A DNA stretch of 64,000 bases from Euryodendron excelsum (lineage: Eukaryota; Streptophyta; Magnoliopsida; Ericales; Pentaphylacaceae). The stretch covers positions 792,501-856,500 of the forward strand of contig CM065396.1 in the NCBI GenBank assembly GCA_033060915.1. The letters run 5' to 3'. The notes under the pieces are model-generated. The model saw only the letters and a program-made list of their open reading frames with translations, had not been told where the DNA came from and searched no databases. Position numbers and translations under genes: made by a program. Below, one piece after another: positions 22,290 to 33,868 of this stretch. Every line of letters starts with the position of its first letter. Position 1 is the first letter of the stretch.

Positions 22290-23960
22290 TCATATTAATG
22301 ATGTAAACATTTCCATGCCTATGACTATAAACAATATCTTACTATCATTTATATCTTCCATGATGCAATGAGAATGCTCAAAAATCATTCCACTGTTTTG
22401 GGGAACCCATATCTTTTTAATACCAATGTAAGTATCTGTACAAATAATACATGAATGAGAGATATGCCCTTTTCTACCATAGTGATAACATGTAACTCCG
22501 AGAATACTTGAGGATGTTGGTTTTGCAAAGAAATTTTTATAGTATTTTTGTTTCTTAATTTGGTTAAAACCAATGCCTGCTTTATCCAAAGTATAACTTT
22601 GTTTCCCAAGCATAATTTTTAAATTTTCCTTTCCTTCAACAAACTTAGACAGAGAGTTATTTGCATCATCTAGCTTCTTTTTCAAAGATTCATTTTCAAG
22701 TTTCAAATCACCAAAGTTGACTTCTTTTAAAGAAAACTCCTCAACTTTCTTTTATAGAATATCATTCTTATTTTGTAAAGTTTTCTTTTCTAATGAAAGA
22801 GAAGTTATAGTTTTTTTGAGAACTTTGTTCTTACTTCCTAACTTTTCAAATTCATGATGTAACTCTTCAAAAGCATTTTACAATTCGTCAAATGAAATAT
22901 AATCATCTAATTCAAGGAAGTGTAACTTTTCCAAGCCATAAGCCTTTAAACATAGATTAGCAACTTTGGTATCACTATCTTCATTTTTGTCACTGTCACT
23001 TTTATCACTTTCACCCCAAGTAGCCATCATGCCCTTGTATTTGGATCTCTTGTTTGATTTCTTGACTATTGGATAGTCGGCTTTCATATGGCCAGGTTTC
23101 TTGCACTTCTAAAATATGATTGCATCTTTGGAGTTGCTCTCTTCCTTAGGAGCATCCTTCTTTATGAACCTTTTTCCTCTAAACTTTTTCTTCTTTATGA
23201 ACTATTTGAACCTTCTAGTAAGCATAGATATTTCTCTATCATTACTTGATTCATCGTCCTTATCATTGTCTATGGATGACTTTAGAGGTATACTTTTCTT
23301 TCTCTTGATTTCATCATCACTTCTTTTCATATTGAGTTCATAGGCCATGAGTGATCCCAAGAGCTCATCAAGCCTTAACTTCATCAAGTCTTTTACTTCT
23401 TGGATGGCGGTTACCTTTGGTTCCTAGTTCTTTGGTAATGACCTGAGAATCTTTCTCACCATCTCAACATTAGAGTAAAATTTTCCAAGAGATTTCAAAA
23501 GATTGATAATATCAGTAAAGCGAGTAAACTTATAAAAAAAAAAAGTAGTCTCATCATGATTAGCTTGAAACAACTCATATTTGTGCACAAGCATACAAAT
23601 CTTGGATTCATTTACTTAATTAGTTTCTTCATATGTGATTTTCAATTTATTCCAAATTTCTTGAGCAAATTCACAAGTAGATATGCAATTAAATTCATTT
23701 AAATCAAGAGCACAATAAAGATCATAGCTTTTGCATTTAATTGAATACTCTTTAAACTAGCCCCATTCCACTCACTTTCTAGTTTTGACACTTCTTAACC
23801 ATCTACAATTTTAGTAGGTGCATTAGGTCCATTAACAATGATTTTACATAACTCATAGTCAATAGTTTCGATGAAGATTTTCATCCTAGCTTTCTAGTAA
23901 TTGTAATTGGTGCCATTAAACAAGGGTGGTCTATTTGTTGATTGGCCTTTAGCGAGGGAA
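22290..23960 (-). pseudogene. gag: copia gag relic
   Basis: The order on the minus strand is a UBN2-type gag body (about 23960-23200, including ELLGSLMAYELNMKRSDDE), a knuckle-like KCKKPGHMKADYP at about 23100 that has lost its first Cys to a nearby stop, a linker, and a CYHYGRKGHISHSC zinc knuckle (C-x2-[C to Y/G]-x4-H-x4-C type, about 22490). The text around LKIMLGKQSYTLDKAGIGF (about 22620-22560) is the counterpart of KLDAILGKQKCSLDKAGLGF in the Sirevirus-like element. Several stops and frameshifts interrupt it. Confidence 0.65.
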
Positions 23961-24020
23961 GTACCAAATATTGGTTGCCATTGATCTACTCTTAGACAAT
24001 TAAGTCTCTATCAAGATCCC

Positions 24021-24035
24021 ACGCTTTGATACCAA
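24021..24035 (-). other. copia 2 primer-binding site
   Basis: The minus strand reads TTGGTATCAAAGCGT one base after the LTR end. This matches the initiator-methionine tRNA site TGGTATCAGAGC with one change. Confidence 0.8.
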
Positions 24036-24036
24036 T

Positions 24037-25831
24037 TGTTTCCCAAAAAGCAACCCAAGAGAGGTGGGGGTGAATTGGGTTCATCTCATTTTAATCAACT
24101 ATAAGCAATTTTAACTGATTCAGTAAAATAAGCAAACTCACAACAAAAATGAAAAGTCTCATAAACTACTGAGAGTTGATTTCTGCAAATAGTCAAATGA
24201 GCATACTCAAAATACAATATGAGCAATCATATATAGAAATTTAAGCAGATTCAATACTTTAAATGAGCAATCTCACAAACTTTATATAGCTATTTTAACA
24301 ATTGATATTCGATCAAACCCAAACTTAATTTCTTAAGATTCTCAAGGCAAGATATTCAATCCTTTTTCACAATACTTTGATATCAACTAAACTCATACAA
24401 TGAGAGAACAAATATAGATCATTCACACAAATATAGTATGGCAATCAATCATTAATAATGTAAAGCACATGCAATGAGGAGATAGAGATAAGAAAGCACG
24501 ACACAGAGATTTTATTGTGGTTCGGTCATCTCCAGACCTAGGCCACTCCCCAAGGCTCCTTCTTTGAGATTTTTTTTTCACTATATCCAAATCCAGAATA
24601 AAGTACACTAGCCTTTCCCAAGCACTAAGCCTTCCTTCATAACTGATCCTCTCACTCTAACCAGTTGAACCCAGGTACTAGTAAAACTCAAAAGCCCTAG
24701 CTATATCCCCTAACTAGTCTCTTTCTTACAAGAAGAAAGATTAAGAGTATAACTACTCTTGACAACAAAGAATTTCTCTCATATAATAGATATGCCAATG
24801 AAACACAATAGTTATAAGGACGAACTCGGTATAGGCTTAAGAACTTTGCTAGATGAGGATTTCAGTTTTAGGGAAAGAGTTGTTGAGTTATTGCTTTTGT
24901 TCTTCCTTTTGCAGTCGTGTATGTATATATAGAGGGTTTCATCCTTGTCTTTCTCTTCTAGCCGTTAGATGAGATACTCTTCAATATATGGTTATTGAAT
25001 ATAGCTTGATCTCAATCTTTATAGGCTCCTCAATCTTTATTGCTAGCTTGTCTCTTGAATAGAAAGTTTTCTATTATTTGAATTTGCAGCAATAGAGAGT
25101 TTACTTGTTTGACAGACACAATCTTTAAAGGCTCCTTAATCTTGTTGCCAAATTCTATCTTGAATTCAAAAAGCTTCCATACCCGAAGACTTCATCTTGA
25201 ATTTGAAAATTTTCTATACTTGAAATATTCACCTTGAGTTTGAAAAGCTTCAATACCCTAAAGTATTCAGCACATTAAGTTTCCTTTATTTGACAATAAA
25301 GATCTTTTCTTTTTTTGTATTATTGCTCTTTGAAGAAGTCTTCACCAAAACACATATAGTATCTTTCCTTTGATCTTCAAACAACCTTTAGTTAACCTTC
25401 AATATATCTTCAATCAAATCTTCTAGAATCTTTAAAATATCTCTCTAGAATATTCTTGATTGCTGGCACATATCTTCCCGTCAACATAATATAATGTTCA
25501 CATCTTTCCAAAGAAGGAAGGATTGTATCTTTAGATATAGTATCATTGAAGTCCAAGTTTAGGAGAACCAAGTTTCCTCAAATCTTGATTTTTATATCTT
25601 AATTCGAAGCCCTATGAAATTTTCCAGGCAATTCGAATATGAATTTCTTCTGTGGTCTTGAAAAGGCATGCAGTCAATATGTAAGTATATCACTTTGAAA
25701 TCTAGTAAAATATAGTATAGTATAAACTCATAGACCAAGGATTAGAGCGTTAGGAATAATCAAATTAAATCAATAAAGTATTTTATCATCAAAATCAATA
25801 GAAATATATTTGAAATAACCTTTGGGCTACA
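24037..25831 (-). repeat. copia 2 5' LTR
   Basis: This 1,795-bp LTR runs on the minus strand from TGTAGCCCAAAGG (complement ending at 25831) to the complement of tgtttcccaaaaagcaacccaag at 24037. The final aacccaagagaggtgggggtgaattgggtt wording is shared with both LTRs of the Sirevirus-like element (31920 and 41400), so the families are related. The right edge was placed on the TG/CA rule and on the shared atcatcaaaatca wording just inside it. The left copy is absent, so no TSD can confirm it. Confidence 0.65.
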
Positions 25832-27119
25832 ATTTCTGAATTTGGGTCTCTTTCACTTAAATGTATTTGTACTGTATGGTCTAAATAAGCCAACATTTTT
25901 TGGGTTGTGGTTGTGTTCCAGGATTTTTATTTTAGTTTTTTTTCTATTCTAATTGGGGCACCTTAATGTAATGATATCCCAACATGTGGTGTGGTAAATT
26001 CGTATTATATAGTTCACAGTTTTCTTATTGCTTTGTTACCTGAGTGTTGGTTTCCTTAGTTTGTAGATTTACCTTATCTATCACCTTAAATTTTTGTGTT
26101 GATATGTTGTCTAGTACGATATTGAACTACCATCTGGCTTTGCTATTTAGATGTCTTTGATGTATACATTTATGATGCTTTCTAGATAGAGTGACATTGT
26201 GCTATGGTTTTGCCTTAAGATATGGTTGATTAGATGTAGAAATCCCTATGTTGCTTTGATATGTGGTCTTATGGGACCTTGAATTTTCATATTATATATA
26301 TATATATATATAGCTTGTGTGTGTGAATTACATTGTTTCTTCAATATATGGTCTGACTGGACTTCAAAAAGTGGGCTTATGCACATTTTCTTGACATATG
26401 GTTGGGTAGGAACTTAAACCTTTTTTGTTGCCTTCATTAAGAGATTGTTTTTGGACTGAAATTTGGTCTTGTTACTTATTTGCCTCGATGTATGGCCAAT
26501 ACCATGCTCCCTGGAGTGATTGTTTTGACAATGTTCCCATAGGCAAATGGTAAGTTAGATATACAAGTTGCTGTATTTTATTTATTTATTTATATGCATA
26601 TCGTATTGTAGGACCTTTAGCTAGCTAACTACATATTAATGTACCCACTCGTATCATCTCCTTCTTTCCAACCATGTACCCTTGTTTCACTTCTAAAATC
26701 TACCTGTGAAAAAAGCTAAATAATAATAACAACAATAATAACAACAATACCATTTCTTTTGTTTGATTGACCTTCACCAAAGAGGCTTTTACTTGTTAAA
26801 AAAGAATATATATGTATCTACACATATGTGCTAATTTAGGATTTAGGACCTTGAATTACGTGCTCCTGAAATTATGGTTTTGTTTCAATATAGTGTCTTG
26901 ACTAGACTATCTCAAAACTATTGTTGGTTTTACAAGATGGATATTATACCAAACTTCTTCAAGAAGGAACAAATCTTGATTATGAGTTTAGCACTTAATG
27001 TTTGGATAAAATTAGTTGGTCTTCCCCAATCTCCCCTCAAATAGAATCCACCATAAAAAATAAAAAAAAAAGAAGTGAAAACTTTACTGTCAAGGAAGAC
27101 AATATGCTCATAATAGCAT
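25832..27119. other. AT-rich intergenic DNA
   Basis: I see no gene. It contains a (TA)n run at about 26292-26312, a (TTTA)n run at about 26578-26595 and an aataataacaac run at about 26722-26752. Open frames are short and without recognisable motifs. Confidence 0.4.
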
Positions 27120-27129
27120 GACAAAACAT

Positions 27130-27939
27130 TAGCTTAGATCCAGTGCAAAGTAATGAGCAAAAATCAAGGACATAGAGTATGGGAGTACTTCCATATATAT
27201 AATGACTTTACTTCTAACTGGACTTAAGGTTCTCCAATGAATCGGTGGCCATCGATTCAACTTGCCACGAATAAATTTTGTGAGTTCTTTGCCCAAATTC
27301 AAAGGTTAAATCAAAGTGGTCGAACTAAGAAAGACAAAGTATTAATATCTTAAAAATATATAGTTATGATCATTATTAACTATTTTATATGATAATTGGT
27401 GTTATTTCATCTATTTTCATATGCGTGATGCAAAATAATTTTACAAAGAGATGTACAAATTATCGTTTCCATTTGAACATTGTTGGAATGAGTTGAGGGA
27501 CCAACTAAAATGGATGGAGGAATCTCAAGCAAAGAAACAAAAAACCAAAAGTAGCAAGACTCTCGACAACTCTTCTCCTTCTACACTGGATTCGATGAAC
27601 CTAGGGGATTCCAATGCCTCAAATAATAGCTATGTAGATTTGGAGAGGCCACCGGGTAGGAAAGCCAAGAAGGATTGACTAAATAAAAGAAACAAAGATC
27701 ATGGCAATGATGGTATGAGTACATCTTTCATGAAGGTATTAGAAAATATAAAGGAAGAGAAAAGGGGGATGAATGTTAAGAAAATAGAAAAGTTTGAAAG
27801 AACATACCTTCAAGAACAAGAAAGACAGGAATTGGAACAATCAAAAGAAGAAGAATGTATTATGTCAATGGATACAAGTGGGATGCCTCCGTTGCAAGCA
27901 AAATGGGTTAATTGCCACCAAATGAAAATTCTTGAATAA
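27130..27939 (+). pseudogene. NAM-associated domain protein relic (Harbinger ORF1 type)
   Basis: Pieces in order across shifting frames are RWPSIQLATNKFCEFFAQIQRL (about 27243), the frame 27451-27678 with FPFEHCWNELRDQLKWMEES and VDLERPPGRKAKKD, and the frame 27715-27939 with VLENIKEEKRGMN, ERQELEQSKEEECIMSMDTSGM. This order (FEHCW, then VDLERP-GRKAxK, then a coiled coil ending MxMDTSxM) is that of the NAM-associated C-terminal domain proteins that accompany plant PIF/Harbinger transposons and some domesticated relatives. Upstream trihelix/Myb sequence is only hinted at. Stops at 27678 and between the fragments show decay. The original role would be DNA binding that helps the transposase. Confidence 0.65.
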
Positions 27940-28439
27940 AAAGTTTAGTTTGTATTGAAATTGTAGCTTTTGTTGGTTGTATGAAATGATAAAAAATTGT
28001 AATATGTATGGATAATATTTTTGGAGTACTTGATAAATGATTGCAATATGCTTTGTAATATATTGATGGAGGTTGGAAGCGAAATTAAATGGAAGCTGTT
28101 GTTGCCACTTTGCTGGCTGCTGCCACATAATATCTCTCAATGATAAATTATTTTATATTTTGCTAAAGCTATGAATATGTGTGTGTTGTTAAAGTAAATA
28201 GGGACATTGTGTACTAAGCTTGGAGGCAAAATTGAATGAAAGCAGATTATATTATGTCAAGAATGAGCAGTTATGTATAATAAGTTTTTGTTTTTAGTGA
28301 TTTGCAATATTTCTTAAAAAAATTAATTGGAGTACTTGACAAATGTAGTTATGATTAAAATTAACCATGTGAAAATCTTACAAAAGTGAAGGAATGGATT
28401 TCGAATGAAATGAACAAGTACACCAAAAAACGAGGAGCT
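27940..28439. other. AT-rich spacer
   Basis: I recognise no gene or repeat. It lies between two convergent pieces that could both derive from one Harbinger-type element. Confidence 0.35.
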
Positions 28440-28565
28440 ATTACAAGTCTCTATGTAAATTCCACAAGGGCTTGACTAGGTCCGCTTGTAATTTTGAATG
28501 AGTTTCACTATCTTTGATGCAATGTTGCATTTGAATAAATTCAAAAAGTTTAGTGGCATGCTCAC
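28440..28565 (-). pseudogene. possible Harbinger/Pong transposase C-terminal fragment
   Basis: The minus strand gives text like HATKLFEFIQMQHCIKDSET followed by HSKLQADLVKPLWNLHRDL. A short tail of the form IKDxExHxQLQxDLIEHLWNLHG ends many plant Pong/Harbinger transposases. The fragment faces the NAM-associated relic at 27130-27939, as ORF1 and ORF2 of such elements often do. The rest of the transposase is missing, so this remains tentative. Confidence 0.35.
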
Positions 28566-28977
28566 GCGATGTTGATGGAGGATGACTTTCATCGACGTTG
28601 GGAATACAACTGTTGAGAATATGACCGTTGGGAATATGATTGTTGAAAAATGTTTGGAAAGATGTTGAACATTTCCTATTTGACGACGTGGCATGTCATA
28701 TCATCACCACAATAAAAGTTAGTTGGAATAGTTAGCAAAAGTAAAGAGTATGATTAGAGGGATTTTCTAGAAGTGACTCCCCAAAATAAAAATTACATTT
28801 GTTTAATATACTTTGGCTCTCCAAAATTACTAGCACCCTTGTAGATGCTCATTGCTAGAAAAGAGTGAAAAGGGAAAATAAAAAATAGGAAAAAAAGAAA
28901 GGGGGAAGAGGAATTTTATTTAATACGGTGAATAGAGTCTTTTAAATTTTAGGCTCTATGACTTTTAGGCTTGTCAC
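28566..28977. other. unassigned AT-rich segment
   Basis: It contains short imperfect repeats of the form cgttgggaatatgactgttga at about 28595-28645, and no gene that I recognise. Confidence 0.3.
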
Positions 28978-28979
28978 AC

Positions 28980-29194
28980 TAATGCTGTTTGGATCAAAGA
29001 TTTGGTGAGATAAAAGAAAAAAAAAATAATATAAAATTATATTGTATGTTTGGTTATTAGAGAAAATGGAGGGTAAAAGAACATAAAAAGAAAAAAAGAA
29101 ACAATTTAAAATTTCTCATTTTGTTATTTTTTTCTTCACTTTTTTCTTTTTTTTTTATTTTTTCTAAATAAATTTGAGATCCAAATACAGCGTG
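28980..29194. mobile_element. MITE-like element
   Basis: The left end tgctgtttggatc (28983-28995) is nearly repeated in inverted form as gatccaaatacagcg at the right end (29178-29192). About 180 bp of AT-rich, poly-A/poly-T DNA lie between them. Size, composition and inverted ends fit a miniature inverted-repeat element. I could not fix a target-site duplication. Confidence 0.45.
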
Positions 29195-29196
29195 AA

Positions 29197-29779
29197 GCTT
29201 TTCATTGTCCCGCAGCAAAATTCCACCCACATTGCCAATATATGTGGCTCGTATTTTTCTATGTTTATTTATAATGAAAATGCAGTGATAAGAATCGATA
29301 GTCGTAACATTTTAAATTAACATGCAAAATCTAATTGCTTGTTTATCCGTAATGTAGATGCTGTAAAAAAATAAAGATCTACTATTTTTTTTCTTTTTTG
29401 GGGTAAACTAAAGCAACATGCTTAATTTTTTTATGAATAATAAATGAAAATATTTTTAAAAACTTATAAAGTGAATGAACCTTAAGTGGAATACATTTAC
29501 AAAATAAATAGAATAAATTTTTTGTTTTTAATTAGAAACCACTTACAGACATTAAATGGAATGACTAAAATAAATTATAACTTGTAAAAAACTAAAAAAG
29601 TAAATAAACATTGAGACAAATCTGAATTATGTCATAGTTTAATTGAAATGGAATATATTTACAAAATAATTGGGATAAATTTTTTTTTATTCATTTGATT
29701 TAGCTATATCTAAGTTTACAAAAACTTAAATTACATTGCTAGTCAAATTTTGGGTTCTAAGTGTTGCATCTTCTCAGTT
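29197..29779. other. AT-rich spacer
   Basis: No gene is visible. Two similar stretches around 29480-29530 and 29640-29690 (tggaatacatttacaaaataa...ataaatttttt) suggest an old local duplication. Confidence 0.35.
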
Positions 29780-30465
29780 CTTCAATCACATAATGTATTT
29801 TAATATTTCTAGAATTAGCTTGCTGATCCTCTCTTCTACTATTATGTTATCTGTACTAAAAATAGAATCCGATACTATATAAACATCGAAACTGTTTGCT
29901 AAAAAGTACAAAGAAAATTCCCTTGATGTGTTCTTCATGATATCAAAATATCGAAAAAAAAAAAAAAACTTTTTTTTTATCTCCTCTAAGGTAAGAAAAT
30001 CCATGAAATTAGTCTCTAAATATTTATAAAGTTGCTTGAGGGTGGTTAATGAACTTTTAACATCATTTGTAGTAATCTGAAGTGTAGTGGTTAAATTTTT
30101 TAAATTTCATTTAGCAACATTTCTACACCAAATAATTTAATTCTAGGATCCATTACATCAGCCAAACAATAAATAAGTGGTATGTAATCCTAGTATTTTA
30201 TGAATTTTTCTTTCATTGATTGACAAGCTTTTTCAAAATAAATATTAGTTCTAAAGTTAACCAAAATATTAGAAATATTACACAACTTTAAAATAATACA
30301 AGAAGTACAATAATAAACACTAGAACCAAGATTTTTAGGATTATAAAAAATAAGTGAGAGTTGGGTATGTATAGAGAAAAATTGAAAAAGTAAATTTATC
30401 AAATTATCTCTCAAACTAATGGTTGTATAGTTGTTGGGAGGGGTAATTTTGATATTTTCAGTCAA
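29780..30465 (-). pseudogene. hAT transposase relic
   Basis: Minus-strand pieces in hAT order are: an N-terminal part (30465-30190) ending SMKEKFIKY, the phrase DYIPLIYCLADVMDPRIKLFG (about 30185-30125, compare the hAT signature MxxKFxKYW...LDPRxKL), and a C-terminal part (30004-29786) with FLANSFDVYIVSDSIFSTDN and a following VEERISKL...LKN, which matches the hAT dimerisation block (SAFSTGGRVV...RSxL...LKDW). Stops interrupt it between 30190 and 30004. The catalytic first Asp regions are not recognisable. Confidence 0.6.
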
Positions 30466-30604
30466 ACTACATGATTGCCCTTTAAATTAATCGTTATATA
30501 ATTGTTAGGAGGAATTTGTTTTGGACATTTTGGTATATTTATAAAAAAAAAACTAGTCATTGGGCCATGCTCGTGCCATGTTCATGTCATTCTTATGCGC
30601 ATGT

Positions 30605-30609
30605 CTTAG
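30605..30609. other. target-site duplication, left (cttag)
   Basis: The same five bases follow the right LTR at 51649-51653. They prove that 30610-51648 entered as one element. Confidence 0.85.
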
Positions 30610-31499
30610 TGTCACGGGACGACCCTAGAGGGTCATGTATGTCTATTACCGGCTACGAAAGTCCACATGTGGCGCTTGCTATGCCTCTTGAGCAAACTCG
30701 CCAAGCAACAAACCTTTATAACTCCCTTACAATTTACAGCGGTTGCACAGAAATTAAGACAAATGGCACTAAAAAGTGGACATTCTCATTAATTGAAAGA
30801 CAACATTTACAATGCTTACAATGCTTGAAAGCAAGTAAGAAAAAGCTTGAAAGCTTTACAATTCACCAGGTAGGAGGTGGTCAATACCTGTACCCCCCTA
30901 ATATAGCATTCTAAGCCATTACAAAATTGGCATGAGAAAACATAAACATGGCCGAGGAGTTATAATGCCTCGGCAGAAAATCTAAACGAAATCCTAAAAT
31001 TACAAGCTTTGAGAATGCAAAACTATATGATAAAATCTATACAAGGAAAAAAAAAACCTAGCTTAATTTGCCCTCCGGAGCTAAGAGAAATGCCACGCCA
31101 AAGTTTAACAAAAAGGTAAAGTGAGTGCAAATCTTGGCATTGGCCTTTCTCATAGCTTGAAGGGAATTACATCGAGGGCTTGCTAGGCCAAAAAGTCCTA
31201 ACTATATATAATGTTTTGGACCCCTAGTTGTGCAGCAAATTATGCAAGAATCATCCCGTTTACACGAGGCCTTTGTCGCTACTTGTTGTTGTAGCTGGCT
31301 GTTGGGCACGGCTGGGCACAGGAGCGTGCAGGTGCTGAGGCATTGGGGCACAGGGACGCACAAGTGCTTGGGCGCGCAGGTGTTGAGATGTTGTCTTAGC
31401 AACCCTTTGGGCACTTGTTGAGCAATCCGTGGCCCTTTTGGCAAGGAGGTTTGGCACAAAAATGAGACATCATGGGGTGTCGAAAAGCAGCCCGTGACA
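30610..31499 (-). repeat. chromovirus 3' LTR
   Basis: This 890-bp LTR starts tgtcacgggacgaccctagagggtc and ends gcagcccgtgaca. It is collinear with 50738-51648 (911 bp), with scattered substitutions and small indels. Confidence 0.9.
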
Positions 31500-31911
31500 T
31501 TCTCCCCCACTTGAAAGGTTGTCGTCCTCAGTGACCTCTGGGCTAGATAGGCTTCTATTGTATTTGGAAAACCCGTCAAATCAGTGGCCCTCTCCCAACT
31601 AGTCTCTTCGTCTCCAAGTCCCTTCCATTTAACAAGGTATTCAAGGAATGTCTTTCTTGAAGCAATGTTCTCTCGATCTGGAAGGATTGCTTCAGCCTGC
31701 TTCTTTAGAGGCTTGGCCATGATGACATTCCGTGTGGGGACATTCTGGGAGTTGTCCTCCATGTCGGCATGATAAGGCTTGAGAAGGCTTACATGAAAGA
31801 CAGGATGAAGTTTCATCCAAGTTGGAGGGTCGATCTTGTAAGCACACTTTCCGATTTTCTTGACAATGGTAACCGACCCTTCATACTTATGGTTAAGTCT
31901 TTTGTCTCACC
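31202..31911 (-). pseudogene. pol: chromovirus integrase C-terminus with chromodomain
   Basis: The minus strand carries KYEGSVTIVKKIGKCAYKI at about 31880, then an open frame from 31816 with KLHPVFHVSLLKPYHADM and the chromodomain SRKTFLEYLVKWKGLGDEETSWERATDL. The chromodomain aromatic residues Y/W/W are present, and such domains steer integration toward marked chromatin. The frame does not stop at the polypurine tract. It reads through the PPT (FQVGENVT) and into the 3' LTR, ending at 31202. The upstream part of the same protein lies at 48687-49300, beyond the nested copia. Frame breaks near 31900 and in the other half make it a pseudogene. Confidence 0.85.
31500..31514 (-). other. chromovirus polypurine tract
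   Basis: The minus strand reads aagtgggggagaa immediately before the LTR start tgtcacggg. Confidence 0.8.
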
Positions 31912-33852
31912 TGTTGGCCCGAAAGGCAACCCAAGAGGAGGGTGAATTGGATTTTTTGAAGATTAATAAACAATTAAGATTGATTAAAATTAATCTAAAC
32001 AATGTAACAATGATCAATCTCTATGCAATGCAATGTAATCAAAAGAAGAAAAGAAAACAGAGCAATAAAAAGAACACAAAGAGTTACCGAGGTTCAACCA
32101 CAATCCGTGGTCTACGTCCTCACCCCAAGATTCCCTTGAAGTCTTCCTCCACTATGTAATCTCCAATTACAAATGGGTGCTGATTGACCAAATGTTCAAC
32201 TCACTATACACAAGAACTTTTATCCAAGTTCTTCAGCCACCAAGTGGTTTTGTCCAAGCTCCACTCAAACTTACAAGAGTTTTTCTTTCTCAAGAGAACT
32301 CTCAAACTCTCCCTTACAAGTGTATAAAATATACAAGTAACTTACAAACTCTCTAACAAGAGTAGATTATACAATCACAGCTCACAAAGTGAAGACAAGA
32401 AGAATGTTCAGGAATTTCAGATAATTAGTCAGTGGATTCTTGTTTCTTGTCTTTTTACTTGTTATAAATGCAGCTGGAAGCGTGTATATAAGCCCCTGTA
32501 TTGATTTCATCCATTAGAGGTTGTTGGGGTTCATTTAATGCACGTCCAGTCCGTTATAATGTTAGAAAAACTAGTCGTTATATCCCAAGGGTCGACTCTA
32601 GGTTCAAAGGAGTTGACTCTTCTGGTCTGCATTTTTCAGATGTTATCCACTGTCTCTATGTATCGACTCTTCATATCCAAGAGTTGGCTCATTGATCGTT
32701 CTGTCTTCATGTCATTTTGCTTTTGCATTCATGAGGCGACTCTTCAATTTCATGAGTCGACTCTTTGCACAGAAATCTTGCTTCAGTCATCAAGTGTCGA
32801 TTCTTTATATTCAAGAGTTGGCTCTTTGCTCATTTGGTCTTCAGGTTTTCTGCTTCTGTCTTCATGAGTCGGCTCCTCATTTTCATGAGTCGACTCATTG
32901 ATCATTTGGTCTTCAAGCTTTTGCTTCTGTATTCATGCGGCGACTCTTCATTCCTATGAGTCAGCTCATTGTCTAGAAATCTGCTTTCTGACTTACAATG
33001 ATCCATTTTATCCCAGCAGTAGTATAAGATCTTCAAGGAGTCTTCTGTTTGGGGTATGATGATTAATCAAAATTCTTTAACTCATCAAAGATAACTTTTA
33101 TTCAATTTGGATTGAATCATTCATTTGGTATTCATTTCTTCTTGATTTCCAAACTGTCATAGCTTCATTAAATGGACTTTGATTTCTTCTTCTTTGTTTG
33201 CAAAGCTTCATCTTTCATTGTAGGACAATTTCTTTCAATGCCAAGCTTTCTCTATTATGTAGAGTTTCACAATGCTTCATTGTCGATTTCTTCTCTTTGC
33301 CGTCAATTATTCTTTCTTCTTTAAAATCACTTCAATGAGACTTTTATAAGCATGATGAAATCTATTCATACATATTGTCTTCATTGATTCTATATATATC
33401 TCAGAAGAATTCTTCACTTGGATTCTATGTAGAAATTAGGCAATCAATATGAATCTCCTTCTTAAGCAACTTCCAATCACTTAATCTGGAATTGATCTTT
33501 GCATACTTGATGAAGTCTTCAATCTTTCTTGAGTACAAGTCAATCTTCATTGAGTCTATGCATACTTGATGAAGGCTTTATTTGAACACCTTCAATCTCT
33601 TCGAATGCAAATCATGTGTTTGAAGTAGAAATAGACGTTAATGCTCTGTTTGGTTCATTGCATAGCTCCTAGAGTTCATTACTTGATCTTGTGCTTATTG
33701 TGCATTCACTTTGACAAGTATTAGACTTAAAATTGAACTTTAAGTCTAAATTATAAACTTTATTAATCTGCACACTACCTAAATGCATCAGTAAAATAAC
33801 ACAAGGTTTGGTTATCATCAAAATCAACATGAGGATCAACCTTGAGTCAACA
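31912..33852 (-). repeat. Sirevirus-like 3' LTR
   Basis: This 1,941-bp LTR runs from tgttggcccgaaaggcaaccc (plus strand, left) to cttgagtcaaca (right). It is collinear with the 5' LTR at 41392-48681, except for a block of about 300 bp (33115-33414) that lies in inverted orientation in the other copy. It contains repeated gagtcgactc/gagtcggctc words (32590-32960). Confidence 0.9.
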
Positions 33853-33868
33853 ATCTCCCCCTTTTTGA
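33853..33868 (-). other. Sirevirus-like polypurine tract
   Basis: The minus strand reads tcaaaaagggggagat directly before the LTR start tgttgactcaagg. This wording is characteristic of copia PPTs. Confidence 0.85.

Larger units (their letters stand above)
20734..25831 (-). mobile_element. truncated Ty1/copia element (copia 2)
   Basis: Read on the minus strand it consists of a 5' LTR (24037-25831), a PBS (24021-24035), a gag relic (about 22290-23960), integrase (21237-22200) and the tail end of reverse transcriptase (20859-21206). The rest of RT, RNase H and the 3' LTR are missing at the junction with the Ogre-like LTR at 20733/20734. Either the Ogre-like element inserted here or a later deletion removed the remainder. 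Its gag, integrase and LTR wording is related to, but clearly diverged from, the Sirevirus-like element at 31912-48681. Confidence 0.75.
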
